From positions 6,978,501 through 7,042,500 of the forward strand of contig NZ_CP109434.1 in NCBI RefSeq assembly GCF_036227105.1: 64,000 nt of DNA. Direction: 5' to 3'. The translations under genes and the position numbers were made by a program. The notes under the pieces were generated by a model. The model was given only the letters and a program-made list of their open reading frames with translations. It searched no databases and had not been told where the DNA came from. This DNA comes from Amycolatopsis sp. NBC_01488 (GTDB lineage Bacteria > Actinomycetota > Actinomycetes > Mycobacteriales > Pseudonocardiaceae). Below, piece after piece: positions 33,452-42,973 of the stretch (positions are counted from its first letter, which is position 1; every line of letters begins with the position of its first letter).

Positions 33452-36400
33452 TGGACGAGCTGACCGCACTGGCGACGCTGCGATTCGACTGGGCGGACAC
33501 GCCGGACCACGTTTGGCGGGACTCGCCCTATCATGTCGACGGGCTGCACGCCGACGCCCTCGCCGCACTCGACACGGGCATCCGCGACGCCTCGGCCAGC
33601 GAGGGACCGAGCCCGATCGGGCTCGTGCTCCGCGGGCTGAAGGGCGTCGGCAAAACCCACCTCCTCGGTCTGGTCCGGCGGCACGTGCACCGGGCGCGGG
33701 GGTACTTCTTCCTCGACGACGTCACCGCGGCCGAGGCGTTCTGGGACAACACGGCCGAGGCACTGCGCCGTGGCTTCCTTCGGCTGGACGATTCGAGACA
33801 GTCACAGCTCAAGAGCTTCCTCCTGCGCGTGTGCCTGCGGGCTCAAGTCAGCGCCGAAGTCACCGACGCGATCCGTCGTGGACGCGGGCTGACCGTCGAC
33901 CACGTCGAGGCATTCGTCGATGGCGTACACCGCCTGGACACGGTGGTCGGTGGCCAATGCGAGGATACGGCGCGAGCTCTGGTACTCATCGCGAGCCGGG
34001 ACCGGGGCGCCAAGTACATCGGCGAAGACTATCTCGACGGGGACGAAGACCTCACCCCTGAGGCTCAGCGGTGGAACATCTATTCCCGGCCGAAACGGGC
34101 GCGCGTGCTCGTGGAGGAAATCACCCAGCTGCTCGCTCTTACGGGTCCGGTCGTGATCGCCGTGGACCAGCTCGACACCCTCGTCGCGCGGTCGATGAAG
34201 CGGACCCAGGAGATCGGCGACAGCACCGAGGAAGACCTGCTCGTCGCAGAGATCGCCGATGGGCTCATGGGGCTGCGGGAAGTCACCCGCAAGACCCTCA
34301 CCGTGCTGGCCTGCCTGCCCAGCACCTGGGACCAGATCAAGTCGAAGGCAGCAGGCACCGTTCCCGACCGGTTCCGCGAGTCGGTGACTCTCGGGCGGAT
34401 CCTCGACGCGGAGCTCGGCCGGGCGCTGGTCGCGAAGCGACTCGGTGTCGCCTACCAGAACATGGGCTTCACCCCGCCGCATCCGACCTGGCCCGTCGCT
34501 CCCGCGGCGTTCGACGAGCCGTGGGAACAGTGGACCCCGCGACAGATGCTCAAAATCATCGGCGCGCACATCGACGTGTGCCTGCGCACCGGACAGGTCA
34601 GCGAGCTCACTTCCTTCGACGAAAAGGTCTCGGTGCCGGTCACGCCCGTGCGGACCGTGGTGGCGGACGACCGGTTCGCCGAACTCGACGCCGAGTTCGG
34701 GAAGCTGAAGGCGGAAGCCGATCCGGAGAAGCTGCTCGCCGAGAAGACCGTGGACAAGGTGATGCCGGATCTCCTGTCGGCCGCTCTGCGCTGCTGGGTC
34801 ACCGAGGTCGGCGACGACGACATGGAATGGTCGTGCGAACGCCAGAACGAGCGAAGCGAGGTGCACGCATGGCTGAGCCGGACGCTCGACGAGACCGCAG
34901 ACCTCCAGGAGCACTGGGTCTTCCGGGCGATCGCGGCCCGGGATCCCCGTGCCGCGCTGAGCCGGTTCCGCAAGGCCAGGTCTGCGGCCGGGCAGCGGCA
35001 AGGAGTGGACAACCGGCATCTCGTCATCCTTCGGGACGTCTGGGGACGCGGGGCCAAGACGCGCGAAGAGGTCGAGAAGTTCACCGACGCCGGCGGCAAG
35101 ACGATCCCGCCCACCACAACCGATGTGCGGACCTTCTGGGCGTTGGAGAGGATGCTCGGCACCGGCGGCCGTGAGCTGCACGAGTGGCTGATCGACCGGC
35201 GGCCCGCGAGCCGGTCGGACCTGCTGTCCGCCGTGCTGCCGGAGAAGCCGTCGGGGCAGCCCGCCGAAGGGACGCACCCGCCGCCGGCGGAGATGGCGCC
35301 GCCCGCTGAAGGCGAGATCACGCTCGGCTCCGTCGTCGGCTCGGGGGAGCCGGTGCGCGTTGAGCTTTCCGCGCTGCGCAAGCACGCCGCCGTCTTCGCG
35401 GGGTCCGGTTCGGGGAAGACCGTGCTGCTCAGGCGGATCGTGGAGGAGTGCGCTCTGCTGGGGGTCTCCGCGATCGTCCTGGACCCGAACAACGACCTCG
35501 CGCGGCTCGGCGACGCCTGGCCCACGCCGCCCGATGGCTGGGGGCCCGACGACGCCCAGCTCGCCAAGCGGTACCTGGCCGAGACCGACGTCGTCGTCTG
35601 GACGCCGGGACGGGCGACCGGGCGGCCGCTGGCCTTCCAGCCGCTGCCGGACTTCGCCGGCGTCCTCGACGACTCCGACGAGTTCGGGGCGGCCGTCGAG
35701 GTGGCGGTGGCGACGCTCGCGCCGCAGGCCCGGCTCACCGGGACGACGGCGAAGACCAACATCGGCCTGGCGGTGCTGCGCCAGGCGGTCGTCCGGCACG
35801 CGCGGACCGGGTCGCGCAGCCTGCCCGAGCTGATCGAGCTGCTGACCGACCTGCCCGGGGACGTCAGCAACCTCAACGACGCCCCGCGCATTGCGGCCGG
35901 CCTCGCCGAGATCCTGAAGGCGGCGATGGTCAACGACCCGCTGTTCGCGGGCGGCGGCGAACCGGTCGACCCGGGCGCGCTGCTGACCCCGGCGTCCGGC
36001 AAGCGGGCGCGGGTCTCGGTGATCAGCTTCGTGGGCCTGCAGGCGGAGGAGCAGCGGCAGAACTTCGTCAACCAGCTGCAGATGGAGCTGTTCGCGTGGA
36101 TCAAGCGCAACCCGGCGGGCGACCGGCCGCTGGGCGCGTTGTTCGTGATGGACGAGGCACAGACGATGGCGTCGTCGGGCAGCCTGACGGCGAGTACGCG
36201 CAGCACGATCGTCCTCGCGTCGCAGGCCCGCAAATACGGCCTGGGCCTGCTGTTCGCGACCCAGGCGCCCAAAGGACTGCACAACCAGGTGGTCGGCAAC
36301 GCGATGACGCAGTTCTTCGGCCGCCTGAACAGCCCGGCCCAGATCGCGGCGGCCAACGAGCTGGCGCGGGCGAAGGGGAGTCCGGTCGCGGACATCTCGC

Positions 36401-36543
36401 GGTTGGAGCGGGCCCAGTTCTACGTGGCGGGGGAGGCGTTCGGCTTCCGCCAGGTGGCGACGCCGCTGTGCCTGACCCACCACCCGGCGAGTCCGCTGCG
36501 GCTGGAGGAGGTGATCAGCCGGGCACGCGGCGAGGAGGTGTAG
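33451..36543 (+). CDS. Double P-loop ATPase: N-terminal AAA/STAND-like, C-terminal HerA-FtsK-like
   Basis: A 1030-residue protein with two NTPase modules. The first has Walker A GLKGVGKTH (Lys68) and Walker B VIAVDQLD (Asp239). A helical middle region (about 400-620) follows. The second has AGSGSGKTVLL (Lys656), LDPNNDLARLGD, and Walker B LFVMDEAQT (Asp901-Glu902), followed by FATQAPKGL and QFFGRLNSP, the signature of HerA/VirD4-type DNA translocases. HerA ATPases pair with nucleases, SIR2 or TIR effectors in several anti-phage systems. Here the HerA-like module is fused to a second ATPase and linked to TIR genes. ATG 33451 overlaps the upstream stop. It ends the operon. Confidence 0.87.
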   Translation: MDELTALATLRFDWADTPDHVWRDSPYHVDGLHADALAALDTGIRDASASEGPSPIGLVLRGLKGVGKTHLLGLVRRHVHRARGYFFLDDVTAAEAFWDNTAEALRRGFLRLDDSRQSQLKSFLLRVCLRAQVSAEVTDAIRRGRGLTVDHVEAFVDGVHRLDTVVGGQCEDTARALVLIASRDRGAKYIGEDYLDGDEDLTPEAQRWNIYSRPKRARVLVEEITQLLALTGPVVIAVDQLDTLVARSMKRTQEIGDSTEEDLLVAEIADGLMGLREVTRKTLTVLACLPSTWDQIKSKAAGTVPDRFRESVTLGRILDAELGRALVAKRLGVAYQNMGFTPPHPTWPVAPAAFDEPWEQWTPRQMLKIIGAHIDVCLRTGQVSELTSFDEKVSVPVTPVRTVVADDRFAELDAEFGKLKAEADPEKLLAEKTVDKVMPDLLSAALRCWVTEVGDDDMEWSCERQNERSEVHAWLSRTLDETADLQEHWVFRAIAARDPRAALSRFRKARSAAGQRQGVDNRHLVILRDVWGRGAKTREEVEKFTDAGGKTIPPTTTDVRTFWALERMLGTGGRELHEWLIDRRPASRSDLLSAVLPEKPSGQPAEGTHPPPAEMAPPAEGEITLGSVVGSGEPVRVELSALRKHAAVFAGSGSGKTVLLRRIVEECALLGVSAIVLDPNNDLARLGDAWPTPPDGWGPDDAQLAKRYLAETDVVVWTPGRATGRPLAFQPLPDFAGVLDDSDEFGAAVEVAVATLAPQARLTGTTAKTNIGLAVLRQAVVRHARTGSRSLPELIELLTDLPGDVSNLNDAPRIAAGLAEILKAAMVNDPLFAGGGEPVDPGALLTPASGKRARVSVISFVGLQAEEQRQNFVNQLQMELFAWIKRNPAGDRPLGALFVMDEAQTMASSGSLTASTRSTIVLASQARKYGLGLLFATQAPKGLHNQVVGNAMTQFFGRLNSPAQIAAANELARAKGSPVADISRLERAQFYVAGEAFGFRQVATPLCLTHHPASPLRLEEVISRARGEEV

Positions 36544-36710
36544 CGGACGTCGGCGATCATCGCCCGTGCCGGCGAGCCGCGCGGACCAGGCCCGGAAGGT
36601 CGATGATGAGGCTGCACCCCGGCGGGGAAAATCATCTCGGCTCCGCGGTCGATTCGGGCGCGTCCCGTTCGACGCCTGGGTGACGACGACCCGAAGGAGG
36701 CGGTTCAGCG

Positions 36711-37274
36711 ATGACCGGACCGATCAGGCTGTACATGACGATCTCACTCGACGGCTTCGTGGCCGGGCCGGACGACCGGCCGGGCCAGGAGATGGGCCGC
36801 GGCGGCTTCCGGTTGTTCGACTGGCTGGCCGACGGCCACGGCGACGGGCCGAGCGCGCAGGTGGTCGCCGAGGCGACGGCGACGGGCGCGCTGATCTCCG
36901 GCAGGCGGACGTTCGAACTGGCCGGCCGCTGGGGCGGGGACCACCACGACGGCGTCCCGATCCACGTGCTGACCCACCACGTCGACCCGGACGACGTGCC
37001 GCCCGGGAGCGCGCGGTTCTACACGGACGTGGTGGCGTGCGCGGAAGAAGCTCGCGAGGCGGCGGGCGACCGCGGGGTCATGGTCCACGGCGCGGGCGCC
37101 GCGCAGGCGCTGCTGAAGGCGGGCCTGCTGGACGAACTGGACCTGCAGGTCGTCCCGGTCCTGCTCGGCGCCGGGCGCCGGCTGTTCGGCGAAGGGGCGC
37201 AGATCGAGCTCGAACCGGTGCGGCGGCTGGAGGATCGCGGCGTGCTGCACCTGCGGTACGCCGTGCGCCGGTGA
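36711..37274 (+). CDS. Dihydrofolate reductase family protein (RibD C-terminal type)
   Basis: A 187-residue protein of the YyaP/YwjB-like DHFR family: YMTISLDGFVAGP at the N-terminus, SGRRTFE in the middle, VMVHGAGAAQALL and a C-terminal LLGAGRRLFG strand. These proteins share the DHFR/RibD reductase fold, but their substrates are mostly unknown. An AAGGAGG ribosome site precedes the ATG. It stands alone, convergent with the Asp23 gene across a hairpin. Confidence 0.88.
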   Translation: MTGPIRLYMTISLDGFVAGPDDRPGQEMGRGGFRLFDWLADGHGDGPSAQVVAEATATGALISGRRTFELAGRWGGDHHDGVPIHVLTHHVDPDDVPPGSARFYTDVVACAEEAREAAGDRGVMVHGAGAAQALLKAGLLDELDLQVVPVLLGAGRRLFGEGAQIELEPVRRLEDRGVLHLRYAVRR

Positions 37275-37281
37275 CGGCGCC

Positions 37282-37310
37282 CGGTCCCGGGCGCCGCGCA
37301 CCCGGGACCG
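37282..37310. terminator. Hairpin terminator between DHFR-like and Asp23 genes
   Basis: CGGTCCCGGG (37282-37291) and CCCGGGACCG (37301-37310) form a perfect 10-bp stem with a 9-nt loop in the 45-base gap between two convergent stop codons. Another short GGCGCC hairpin overlaps its left side. Confidence 0.7.
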
Positions 37311-37319
37311 AGCGGAACG

Positions 37320-38099
37320 TCAGTCGGCGTCCGGGAAGTGGATGTCGGCGACGTGGACGTCCACGGTCGCGACCTCCAGCCCCAGGTACTGCTCGACGGC
37401 TTCGATCACCTGGACGCGGATCTGCTCGGCGAGCGCCTTGACCGCGTGGCCGAACTCGATCACCAGCGCGACGGTGATGGTCGCGTCGTCGCCGAGGACT
37501 TCGACGGACGTGCCCGCCTCGTCCAGCTCGTACACGCCTTCGGCCTTCGCGGCGACCCGGGTGACGATCTTGGCGACGACGCCGTCGGCCACCGTGGTGG
37601 TGCCGCGAACGCCCGCGGCGGAACGGGTTGCGGCCTCTTCTGTCTCTTCCGGCTCCCCGGCCTCGGCGGCCTCGGTCTCCTCCCCGACGGCATCGTCGGC
37701 GTCCGCCTCGGACTCGTCGTCCTCGCCGTCGGCGACTGCCTCGTCCGCGACCGTCTCGTCGTCCTCCTCATCGGCGACTGCCTCGTCCGCGACGGCTGCG
37801 TCGGACTCCTCGTCGTCGGACTCCACGGCGTCGACGGCGGCGTCCTCGACGTCCTCGGCCTCGTCGGTGCCAGTCGTGTCGTCGGAGTCTTCGGCGTCGT
37901 CGCTCGAGTCCTCGTCGGCTTCGTTCACGTCGGCGGTCTCGTCGACGGCGTCCTCGACCTCGGTGGTGTCCTCGGCCGTCTCGGCCTCGGGGGTGGCGGC
38001 CTCGACGGTCCCGGTGGGCGCGGTGCCGTAGCCGTAGCCTTCTGAACTGGGCCTTTCGTTCTGGGCGCGACCGAAGATGCTGTTGATGACGTCGGACAT
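37320..38099 (-). CDS. Asp23/Gls24 family envelope-stress protein with long acidic N-terminal region
   Basis: A 259-residue protein. Residues about 150-255 form an Asp23 domain (VADGVVAKIVTRVAAKAEGVYEL, IEFGHAVKALAEQIRVQV). Residues about 30-145 are a low-complexity stretch of Asp, Glu, Ala and Val with near-repeats of VADEAVADEEDDE. Asp23 proteins associate with envelope and alkaline stress; in Staphylococcus Asp23 is membrane-anchored through AmaP. No AmaP-like gene is adjacent. ATG 38099 has AAAGGGGAAA upstream. The acidic region is an unusual extension. Confidence 0.85.
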   Translation of the reverse strand: MSDVINSIFGRAQNERPSSEGYGYGTAPTGTVEAATPEAETAEDTTEVEDAVDETADVNEADEDSSDDAEDSDDTTGTDEAEDVEDAAVDAVESDDEESDAAVADEAVADEEDDETVADEAVADGEDDESEADADDAVGEETEAAEAGEPEETEEAATRSAAGVRGTTTVADGVVAKIVTRVAAKAEGVYELDEAGTSVEVLGDDATITVALVIEFGHAVKALAEQIRVQVIEAVEQYLGLEVATVDVHVADIHFPDAD

Positions 38100-38290
38100 G
38101 TTTCCCCTTTTCGGGAGCGACGACTGCGGATGGGGACGAGCAGAGACGGCGACAGGATAGGGGTACCGCCCATGATCCCCGGCACGGCCCCCGGGTTCGA
38201 GACTCGGTTGTGTCCCAACGGATATCCGGCGCAAGACAACGCTCTCCGGGTTGACTGGACCTGTGCTCACGGTCCGTCAGGCCGGGGTGA

Positions 38291-38305
38291 GCGATCAGTG
38301 ATCGC
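38291..38305. promoter_or_regulatory. 15-bp palindrome downstream of the GDSL gene
   Basis: GCGATCAGTGATCGC is a perfect palindrome around a central G. It lies 54 bases past the GDSL stop and upstream of the Asp23 promoter. It could act as weak terminator or operator; nothing decides this. The rest of 38100-38358 contains no supported gene. Confidence 0.35.
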
Positions 38306-38358
38306 CATTCGGAAACCGCGTCCGGGAATTGTCCACTTTCTGGCCCGATCCCATTCCG

Positions 38359-39576
38359 TCAGCCATTCCGGAATAGCCCTGCCGGTACGCTCGAAGCCAG
38401 CGCGCGATACCCGGCCGGATTCAGGTGCAGGTGGTCGCCGACGTCGTAGGCGGGCAGCAGCCGGGTCGGTGCCGCCGGGTCGCGGGCCACGCGGTCGAAG
38501 TCGAGGACCGCGTCGAAATGGCCGCGGATCCACGTGTTCACCGAAGTCCGCGCCGCTTCGCGCAGCGGGTTGTCGTACCCCTCGTTGCCGCCGAACGGCG
38601 TCAACGTCGCGCCGTAGACCTGGATCCCGGCCGCGTGGGCGCGCGTCAGGATCTGGTCGTACGCGTCGATCAGATCCGACGCCGTGGCCGCGGCGGCGTC
38701 CGGAGCGGCCGTGCCGAGGTCGTTGATCCCCTCGAAGACGATCGCCCGCGAGACGCCGCTCTGAGCCAGCAGGTCGCGGTCGAGGCGGGCCAGGACGTTC
38801 GGGCCGAGGCCGTCCTGCAGCACTCGGTTGCCACCCGCGGCTTCGTTGACCACGGCCGACGGTATCCGGGACGCCAGCACGTCCGGCCAGCGGTCGTTGC
38901 CGTTGGTCGTCGAGCCGCGGCCGTCGGACAGCGAATCCCCGATCACCGCGACCGCCGATGCCGGCGAGAGCACTTCGATGCCGCTCAGGAAGTACCAGTG
39001 GTCGACCGGCGTCGCGCCCGGCAGGTCCGTGGCGCTCACCTGGTCGCCCGCGATCAGGTACGACGTCGTGCGCGAGCCCGGGTGGGAGGTGATCGACAGC
39101 GAATGCTGACCGTGCGCCAGGTAAGCCGTCACCGTGATGTTCTCGAAGGCGCGTACCGGGAACGGCAGCGGGTCGGACACCACCTGCGCGCCGCTCGGGA
39201 CCGTCGTCGACGGCTTGCCGTGGAACGTCACCGGCACCGAGCTCCCGGGCGTGATCGCGCTGACCCCGGCGGCGCCGGAGACCGGACGGGCCACGGCAAC
39301 GGAAGTCAGCGGCAACGGCGCTCCGCCGAAGGCGTTCGAGAACCGCAGGCGGATCCGCGGCCCGCCAACCGACACATGCGCCGTCTGCCGCAGGGAAGCG
39401 TTGTCCAGCACCCGGTCGGTCCCGGTGAACGGCGCCGGCGGCAGGTTCGCCGGTTCCGTCAGCTGCGGCATCGACGTCCACGTCGCCACCCACCGCGAGT
39501 CGGGCGGACGGCCGGAGGCACCCACGAACAACGCGGTCAGGACCGCGAGGCAGCAGACCGCGAAGGACCGTTTCAC
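38359..39576 (-). CDS. Secreted GDSL/SGNH esterase of the xylan locus
   Basis: A 405-residue exported SGNH hydrolase. The N-terminal hydrophobic segment is followed at about residues 28-200 by a beta-sandwich-like part (WVATWTSMPQ) and then the SGNH domain with block I VIGDSLSDG, EGINDLG and the catalytic GDHLHLNPAGY. Such enzymes include acetylxylan and rhamnogalacturonan acetyl esterases. The GTG start overlaps the GH3 stop. In this setting deacetylation of xylan is the natural guess (inference); a general secreted lipase is the alternative. Confidence 0.85.
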   Translation of the reverse strand: MKRSFAVCCLAVLTALFVGASGRPPDSRWVATWTSMPQLTEPANLPPAPFTGTDRVLDNASLRQTAHVSVGGPRIRLRFSNAFGGAPLPLTSVAVARPVSGAAGVSAITPGSSVPVTFHGKPSTTVPSGAQVVSDPLPFPVRAFENITVTAYLAHGQHSLSITSHPGSRTTSYLIAGDQVSATDLPGATPVDHWYFLSGIEVLSPASAVAVIGDSLSDGRGSTTNGNDRWPDVLASRIPSAVVNEAAGGNRVLQDGLGPNVLARLDRDLLAQSGVSRAIVFEGINDLGTAAPDAAAATASDLIDAYDQILTRAHAAGIQVYGATLTPFGGNEGYDNPLREAARTSVNTWIRGHFDAVLDFDRVARDPAAPTRLLPAYDVGDHLHLNPAGYRALASSVPAGLFRNG

Positions 39577-41870
39577 GACCCGAACTCCGGAGCCGGCACC
39601 CGCTCGAAGCCGACGTGCCGCCGCGGTCCGGTGAGCGTGCAGTGCAGGGTCGCCACGATCTGCTCGCTCGACGTCCCGACCCGCAGCTCGACGTCGCCGG
39701 GCTCGACCAGGCGCCGACCGGCCCGACCGGTGTACGACGTCAGATCGGCGTGCAACCCGATGTCCACCACGACCGTCGCCCCCGGCTCGACCGAGACCCG
39801 CCGGGCCGCGATGAGCTGACGCTCGGGGCGCGCGACCTCCGCCACCGGGTCGTGCAGGTACACCTGGACGACTTCCGACGCGGGCCGGGCGTGGTCGTTG
39901 CGCAGCCTCACCTGGACCCGGCACACGCCGTCGGTCGGCCACAGCGAGCCCGTGGCGCTGACGTCGACCCAGGTCACCGGCGCGTACGACAGCCCGTGCC
40001 CGAACGGGAACAACGCCGACGGGTCGATCGTGCTCACCTCGCTGCGACGGCCGAGCGGCGCCGCGAGGTACGTCGACGGCTGGCTCGCCCCGGCCGCCGG
40101 GAAGCTGACCGGCAGCCGCCCGGACGGATCGATCCGTCCACTGAGGACACCTTCCAGCGCCGGCGCGCCCTCCTCGCCGGGGTAGAACCCGCAGACCACG
40201 GCCGCCAGCCGGTCGATCTGCCGGGAAAGCTCGTAGGGACGTCCCGACAGCAGGACCACGACGACCGGCTTGCCGGTGGCCAGGAGTGCTTCGAGGAGTT
40301 CCTCCTGACGGCCTGGCAGCCGCAGGTCCGGCGCGTCGCAGCCCTCTCCGGACGTCCCCCCGCCGAACAGTCCCGCCCGGTCGCCCAGCACAGCCACGCA
40401 GACGGACGCGTCCGCGCAGGCCGCCACGGCTTCGGCGATCCCGTCGTCGTCGCCACCGGTGACCGGGCAGCCCAGCGCGTACGTGACGTCGAAGGACGAC
40501 CGCAGGGCCTCCACCACGGTCGGCACCGAGACGCCGAACGGGACGTCCGGGTGGTGGACGCCGACGTGCAGCGGGAACGAGTAGCAGCCGAGCATCGCGC
40601 CCGCCGCGTCCGCGCGTGGCCCGACCACGGCGAGGCGCGCGCCGGGGGAGAGGGGCAGCGTCCCGTCGTTGTGCAGCAGCACGATCGACTTCTCCGCCAC
40701 CTCCCGCGCCAGTGCGCGCGAAGGAGCGTCGTCGAGGTCGACCTCCTCGGGCACCGCCGGCGCCCAGTCGGCGTCGAGCAGCCCCAGCTCGCACTTTTGG
40801 CGCAGCACCCGCTCGAGGGCGCGGTCGACGGCGGCGGCGTCGACCGCGCCCCCTTCCACCGCGGCGAGCAGCGGCTCGCCGTAGCAGTCCATGGTCGGCA
40901 GCTCGACGTCGATGCCCGCGGCCAGCGCCTGCCCGGCCGCGTCGGCGCGGTCGGCCGCGACCCCGTGCAGCCGGTGCAGGAACGCCACGGAGAAGTAGTC
41001 GGAGACGACCGTGCCGGTGAAGCCGTAGGTGTCGCGCAGCAGCCCGGTCAGCAGGGCCGGGTCGGCGGCGCCGGGGACGCCGTCGATGTCGGTGTAGGTG
41101 TTCATCACCGAGCGGGCCCCCGCGCGCAGGGCCAGCTCGAACGGCGGGAGCAGGACGTCCGCGATCTCCCGCGGCCCGGCCGAAACCGGGGCGAGGTTGC
41201 GCCCGGCGCGCGAGGCGGAATAGCCGACGAAGTGCTTGAGCGTCGCGACGACGCCGGCGGACTCGAGGCCGGCGACGTACGCGGCCCCGATCGTCCCGAC
41301 CAGGTACGGGTCCTCGCCGATCGTCTCTTCGACGCGGCCCCAGCGCAGGTCGCGCGCGACGTCGAGGACCGGCGCGAGCCCTTGGTGCACGCCGAGTCCC
41401 CGCATGGTCTGCCCGATGCGCGCGCCCATCCGGCGCACCAGGTCGGGGTCGAACGTCGCGCCCCACGACAACGGCGCCGGGTAGATCGTCGCCTGCCACG
41501 CGGCCAGCCCGGTCAGGCACTCCTCGTGGACGACGGCGGGGATGCCGAACCGGTTGCTGGAGACGATCTGGCGCTGCGTGCGCGCGAGGCTGTGCGCCCC
41601 GGTCAGCGGGTCGACGGGCCGGGTGCCGAAGACGCGGGTCAGCTGGCCGATGCCGTGGCGGACCAGTGCGTCGAGGTCGACCGCGGCGTCGACGAACTCG
41701 TGCTGGTGCGGCGCCATTTCCCCGCCGGCGTCGATGCCGACCCAGACGCCGTAGAGCTGGGCGAGCTTCTCGCGGAGGGTCATCCGCGCCATCAGGGCGC
41801 GGACGCGCTCGCCCGGGTCGGCCGCGGGGTCTCGCCACGGTTCGGAGGCCGTGGCAGGCTGCGTGGTCAA
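39573..41870 (-). CDS. GH3 family glycoside hydrolase (beta-xylosidase/beta-glucosidase)
   Basis: A 765-residue GH3 enzyme with barrel domain, the nucleophile Asp in GTVVSDYFS, the alpha/beta sandwich with SGEGCDAPDL and a C-terminal fibronectin-III-like domain (VTWVDVSATG). There is no signal peptide, so it acts inside the cell on imported oligosaccharides. With GH10 and GH115 genes nearby, xylo-oligosaccharides are the likely substrate, although GH3 specificity is not readable by eye. It is divergent from the sugar importer, with a LacI gene between. Confidence 0.9.
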   Translation of the reverse strand: MTTQPATASEPWRDPAADPGERVRALMARMTLREKLAQLYGVWVGIDAGGEMAPHQHEFVDAAVDLDALVRHGIGQLTRVFGTRPVDPLTGAHSLARTQRQIVSSNRFGIPAVVHEECLTGLAAWQATIYPAPLSWGATFDPDLVRRMGARIGQTMRGLGVHQGLAPVLDVARDLRWGRVEETIGEDPYLVGTIGAAYVAGLESAGVVATLKHFVGYSASRAGRNLAPVSAGPREIADVLLPPFELALRAGARSVMNTYTDIDGVPGAADPALLTGLLRDTYGFTGTVVSDYFSVAFLHRLHGVAADRADAAGQALAAGIDVELPTMDCYGEPLLAAVEGGAVDAAAVDRALERVLRQKCELGLLDADWAPAVPEEVDLDDAPSRALAREVAEKSIVLLHNDGTLPLSPGARLAVVGPRADAAGAMLGCYSFPLHVGVHHPDVPFGVSVPTVVEALRSSFDVTYALGCPVTGGDDDGIAEAVAACADASVCVAVLGDRAGLFGGGTSGEGCDAPDLRLPGRQEELLEALLATGKPVVVVLLSGRPYELSRQIDRLAAVVCGFYPGEEGAPALEGVLSGRIDPSGRLPVSFPAAGASQPSTYLAAPLGRRSEVSTIDPSALFPFGHGLSYAPVTWVDVSATGSLWPTDGVCRVQVRLRNDHARPASEVVQVYLHDPVAEVARPERQLIAARRVSVEPGATVVVDIGLHADLTSYTGRAGRRLVEPGDVELRVGTSSEQIVATLHCTLTGPRRHVGFERVPAPEFGS

Positions 41871-41939
41871 GGCTTTCCGCCCTTCGTCAGGAGGGGAGCT
41901 TTCGGGGTTGCGGGTGGCGATGCCCCGGATGGCACCGGA

Positions 41940-42950
41940 TCAGGGGAGGGCGCGGGTGGAGCTCCGCACCACCAGGCCGGTGTCGAGCGTGACGTGGGTG
42001 CGCCCGACCTCGTCGCCGTTGATCAGCGCGATGAGCATGCTGATCGCCCGGTGGCCCATCTCCCGGATCGGCTGGTCCACTGTGGTCAGTGGCGGGCTGC
42101 AGAGCGCGGACTCGGGGACGTTGTCGAAGCCGACCACGGAAAGGTCGTCCGGCACGGAAAGGCCCAGCTCGCGGGCCGCGCCGACGGTCGCGATGGCCGA
42201 GATGTCGTTCGCGGCGAACACCGCGGTCGGGCGGTCCGGGCCGGTCAGCAGGTCGTGGGCCGACGCCGCCGAGACTTCCGGGTCGTAGGCGCCGATCCGG
42301 ATCAGGCTCTCGTCGGCAGGCACGCCCGCGGCCTCGAGCGCCCGCAGGTAGCCCGCCTTGCGCAGCGACGCCGATTCGAGGTCGGGACGGCCGGCGAGGA
42401 ACGCGATCCGCCGGTGCCCGAGGTCCAGGAGGTGCTCGGTGGCCAGCTGCGCGCCGCGCAGGTTGTCGGAGTCGATGGTGGGCAGGTGCGACGGGCCGGT
42501 GTGCGGGTCGACCGCGACGACCGGCGTGCCGGGCACGGCTTCGAGCGAGACGGCGGGCGTGACCAGCACGGCGCCGTCGACGAGCGTGCCGGAAAGGCGG
42601 GACAGGTACCGCTTTTCCCAGCCGACCGGGTCGCCGGTGCGGCCGCCCGCGGAGTAGACGACGAGCTCGAACCCGCTGCCGCGGATGGCGTCGGCGGCGC
42701 CCTTGAGCAGCTCGGTGGAGAACGGTTCGAGGTCGGCGACCAGGATCCCGATCACGTTGGTCCGGTGGTTGCGCAGGCTCTGCGCCACGAGACTCGCCTC
42801 GTACCCGAGCTCTTCGATCACCGCGCGGACCTTCGCGAGCGTCGCGGCGGAGACGCCGTAGCGCTCGTTGATCACTTTGGACACCGTGGCCACCGAGACG
42901 CCGGCGTGGGCCGCGACGTCACGGATGGTCACCCTGGAACTGGGCTGCAT
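41940..42950 (-). CDS. LacI-family regulator of the GH3/ABC importer unit
   Basis: A 336-residue LacI repressor with N-terminal headpiece TIRDVAAHAGVSVATVSKVI and a periplasmic-binding-like effector domain (IGILVADLEPFS, VVAVDPHTGPS). It lies between the GH3/GDSL genes and the divergent importer operon. A near-perfect 14-bp LacI-type palindrome 24 bases upstream of its start is a likely autoregulatory operator. Confidence 0.9.
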   Translation of the reverse strand: MQPSSRVTIRDVAAHAGVSVATVSKVINERYGVSAATLAKVRAVIEELGYEASLVAQSLRNHRTNVIGILVADLEPFSTELLKGAADAIRGSGFELVVYSAGGRTGDPVGWEKRYLSRLSGTLVDGAVLVTPAVSLEAVPGTPVVAVDPHTGPSHLPTIDSDNLRGAQLATEHLLDLGHRRIAFLAGRPDLESASLRKAGYLRALEAAGVPADESLIRIGAYDPEVSAASAHDLLTGPDRPTAVFAANDISAIATVGAARELGLSVPDDLSVVGFDNVPESALCSPPLTTVDQPIREMGHRAISMLIALINGDEVGRTHVTLDTGLVVRSSTRALP

Positions 42951-42973
42951 CGGCTCAGACTAGCCATGTAAAA

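Noticed and set aside
33802-36483. Antisense open frame of about 890 codons opposite the HerA-like ATPase gene
   Set aside because: It is Arg/Gly/His-rich, matches no fold and mirrors the codon bias of a well-supported gene on the other strand; long antisense frames are routine at this GC content.
37628-38086. Arg/Pro-rich rightward frame across the Asp23 gene
   Set aside because: It is the antisense image of the Asp/Glu repeat region; the Asp23 frame has a domain and a ribosome site.
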